From contig JBKHDX010000099.1 of assembly GCA_046541115.1 (NCBI GenBank), positions 1 through 15,861 on the forward strand: a DNA stretch of 15,861 nt, given 5' to 3'. The notes beneath the pieces were generated by a model. The model did not search any database. It was not told the origin of the DNA and saw only the letters and a list, made by a program, of their open reading frames with translations. Of this stretch, positions 15,345 to 15,861 are shown one piece after another. Each line of letters starts with the position of its first letter. Position 1 is the first letter of the stretch. Both the position numbers and the translations under genes were made by a program. This DNA is from Jaaginema sp046541115 (GTDB lineage Bacteria; Cyanobacteriota; Cyanobacteriia; Cyanobacteriales; Spirulinaceae).

Positions 15345-15860
15345 ATGAAACGCTTTTTGTCTCACTTCATCTCAAAACTGCGCTTTCGCGACTATACCGC
15401 CCGAGCCGCGATCGCGACTACGGCGAGTCTGGGTTTGATTAATCCCGCGATCGCCCAAGTGACCTCACCGCCTATCTTTGAAAGTGTCCGGGTCAGTCCA
15501 AGATTTAACCCCGACCCGATAGTGTTGCGGGGGATTAGTGGTGGCACGACTGCCGCCCCTTCTGTAGCCCGACGGGAACAAACCGCCACAGGGCCTTGTG
15601 TGGGCTTTGTGGACACTTCACCGGATCATGTGATGACCCTGACCAATGACTTCGACTTTCTCAGCGTTGAGGTACAAAGTTCCGAAGATACGACCCTGAT
15701 CGTGAGAGGGCCAGGCGGCGCTTGGTGCAATGATGATATTAGCGGCAAAAATCCCGGTATCGCCGGAGAATGGCTCGAAGGGACTTATGAAATCTGGATT
15801 GGGTCTTACCAAAAGGATACATACTATCCCTACATTTTGCGTTTAACCCAAGTCCGCTAA
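15345..15860 (+). CDS. Small exported protein with a PPC-like beta-sandwich domain
   Basis: A 171-residue protein of unknown function. I use the ATG giving MKRFLSHFISKL; a TTG two codons earlier is weaker. A basic N-terminus and the stretch ARAAIATTASLGLINPAIAQ form a signal peptide with an AIA-Q site near residue 38, so it is probably periplasmic or secreted. After a linker, the domain from about residue 85 has PDHVMTLTNDFDFLSVEVQS, DTTLIVRGPGGAWCNDD, EWLEGTYEIWIGSY and YPYILRLTQ. These repeated beta strands resemble bacterial pre-peptidase C-terminal (PPC) domains, and two cysteines could form a disulfide. Similar small exported proteins are common in cyanobacteria. The gene is complete and ends one base before the window end. 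Confidence 0.72.
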   Translation: MKRFLSHFISKLRFRDYTARAAIATTASLGLINPAIAQVTSPPIFESVRVSPRFNPDPIVLRGISGGTTAAPSVARREQTATGPCVGFVDTSPDHVMTLTNDFDFLSVEVQSSEDTTLIVRGPGGAWCNDDISGKNPGIAGEWLEGTYEIWIGSYQKDTYYPYILRLTQVR

Positions 15861-15861
15861 C

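Overview
The window looks like a chromosomal segment of a filamentous or mat-forming cyanobacterium. The HIP1 palindrome GCGATCGC recurs through most genes. The respiratory genes are of the cyanobacterial ctaCDE type. Convergent genes are separated by short heptanucleotide tandem arrays of a kind common in cyanobacterial intergenic DNA. Species cannot be read from the sequence alone.

Layout. Positions 39-3492 (minus strand) hold a complete ctaC-ctaD-ctaE cluster encoding subunits II, I and III of an aa3-type cytochrome c oxidase, with a long leader and a good sigma-70-like promoter upstream. A type II toxin-antitoxin pair follows on the plus strand (3964-4424), with overlapping genes and an inverted repeat just before the antitoxin. 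Next is a minus-strand pair with a 5-base gap: an exported protein with two OB-like repeats and a DUF3616 beta-propeller-like protein (4437-6310). A formylglycine-generating-enzyme-like (SUMF1/C-type-lectin-fold) protein lies at 6686-7567. It converges on a pentapeptide-repeat protein (7696-8796), and three short tandem arrays lie between them.

Positions about 8835-10151 are an IS200/IS605-family element carrying only tnpB, with no tnpA. TnpB has all its RuvC and zinc-finger residues. Its 3' coding end and right end contain an 11-bp and an 8-bp perfect hairpin, as expected for an omega (guide) RNA. The element sits in what was probably an approximately 85-bp divergent intergenic region between the pentapeptide gene and an ABC-2 type permease gene, and it has no HIP1 sites.

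The right part encodes the orphan ABC-2 permease (10199-10972), a soluble dual-GAF sensor histidine kinase (about 11528-13252), an MsbA-like ABC exporter with fused membrane and ATPase domains (13462-15195) and a small exported protein (15345-15860).

Functionally, only the cta cluster, the toxin-antitoxin pair and the OB/DUF3616 pair look like co-transcribed units. The rest is a run of single genes. No new multi-gene system is evident. The most informative item is the apparently intact, guide-RNA-bearing solo tnpB element and where it has landed.
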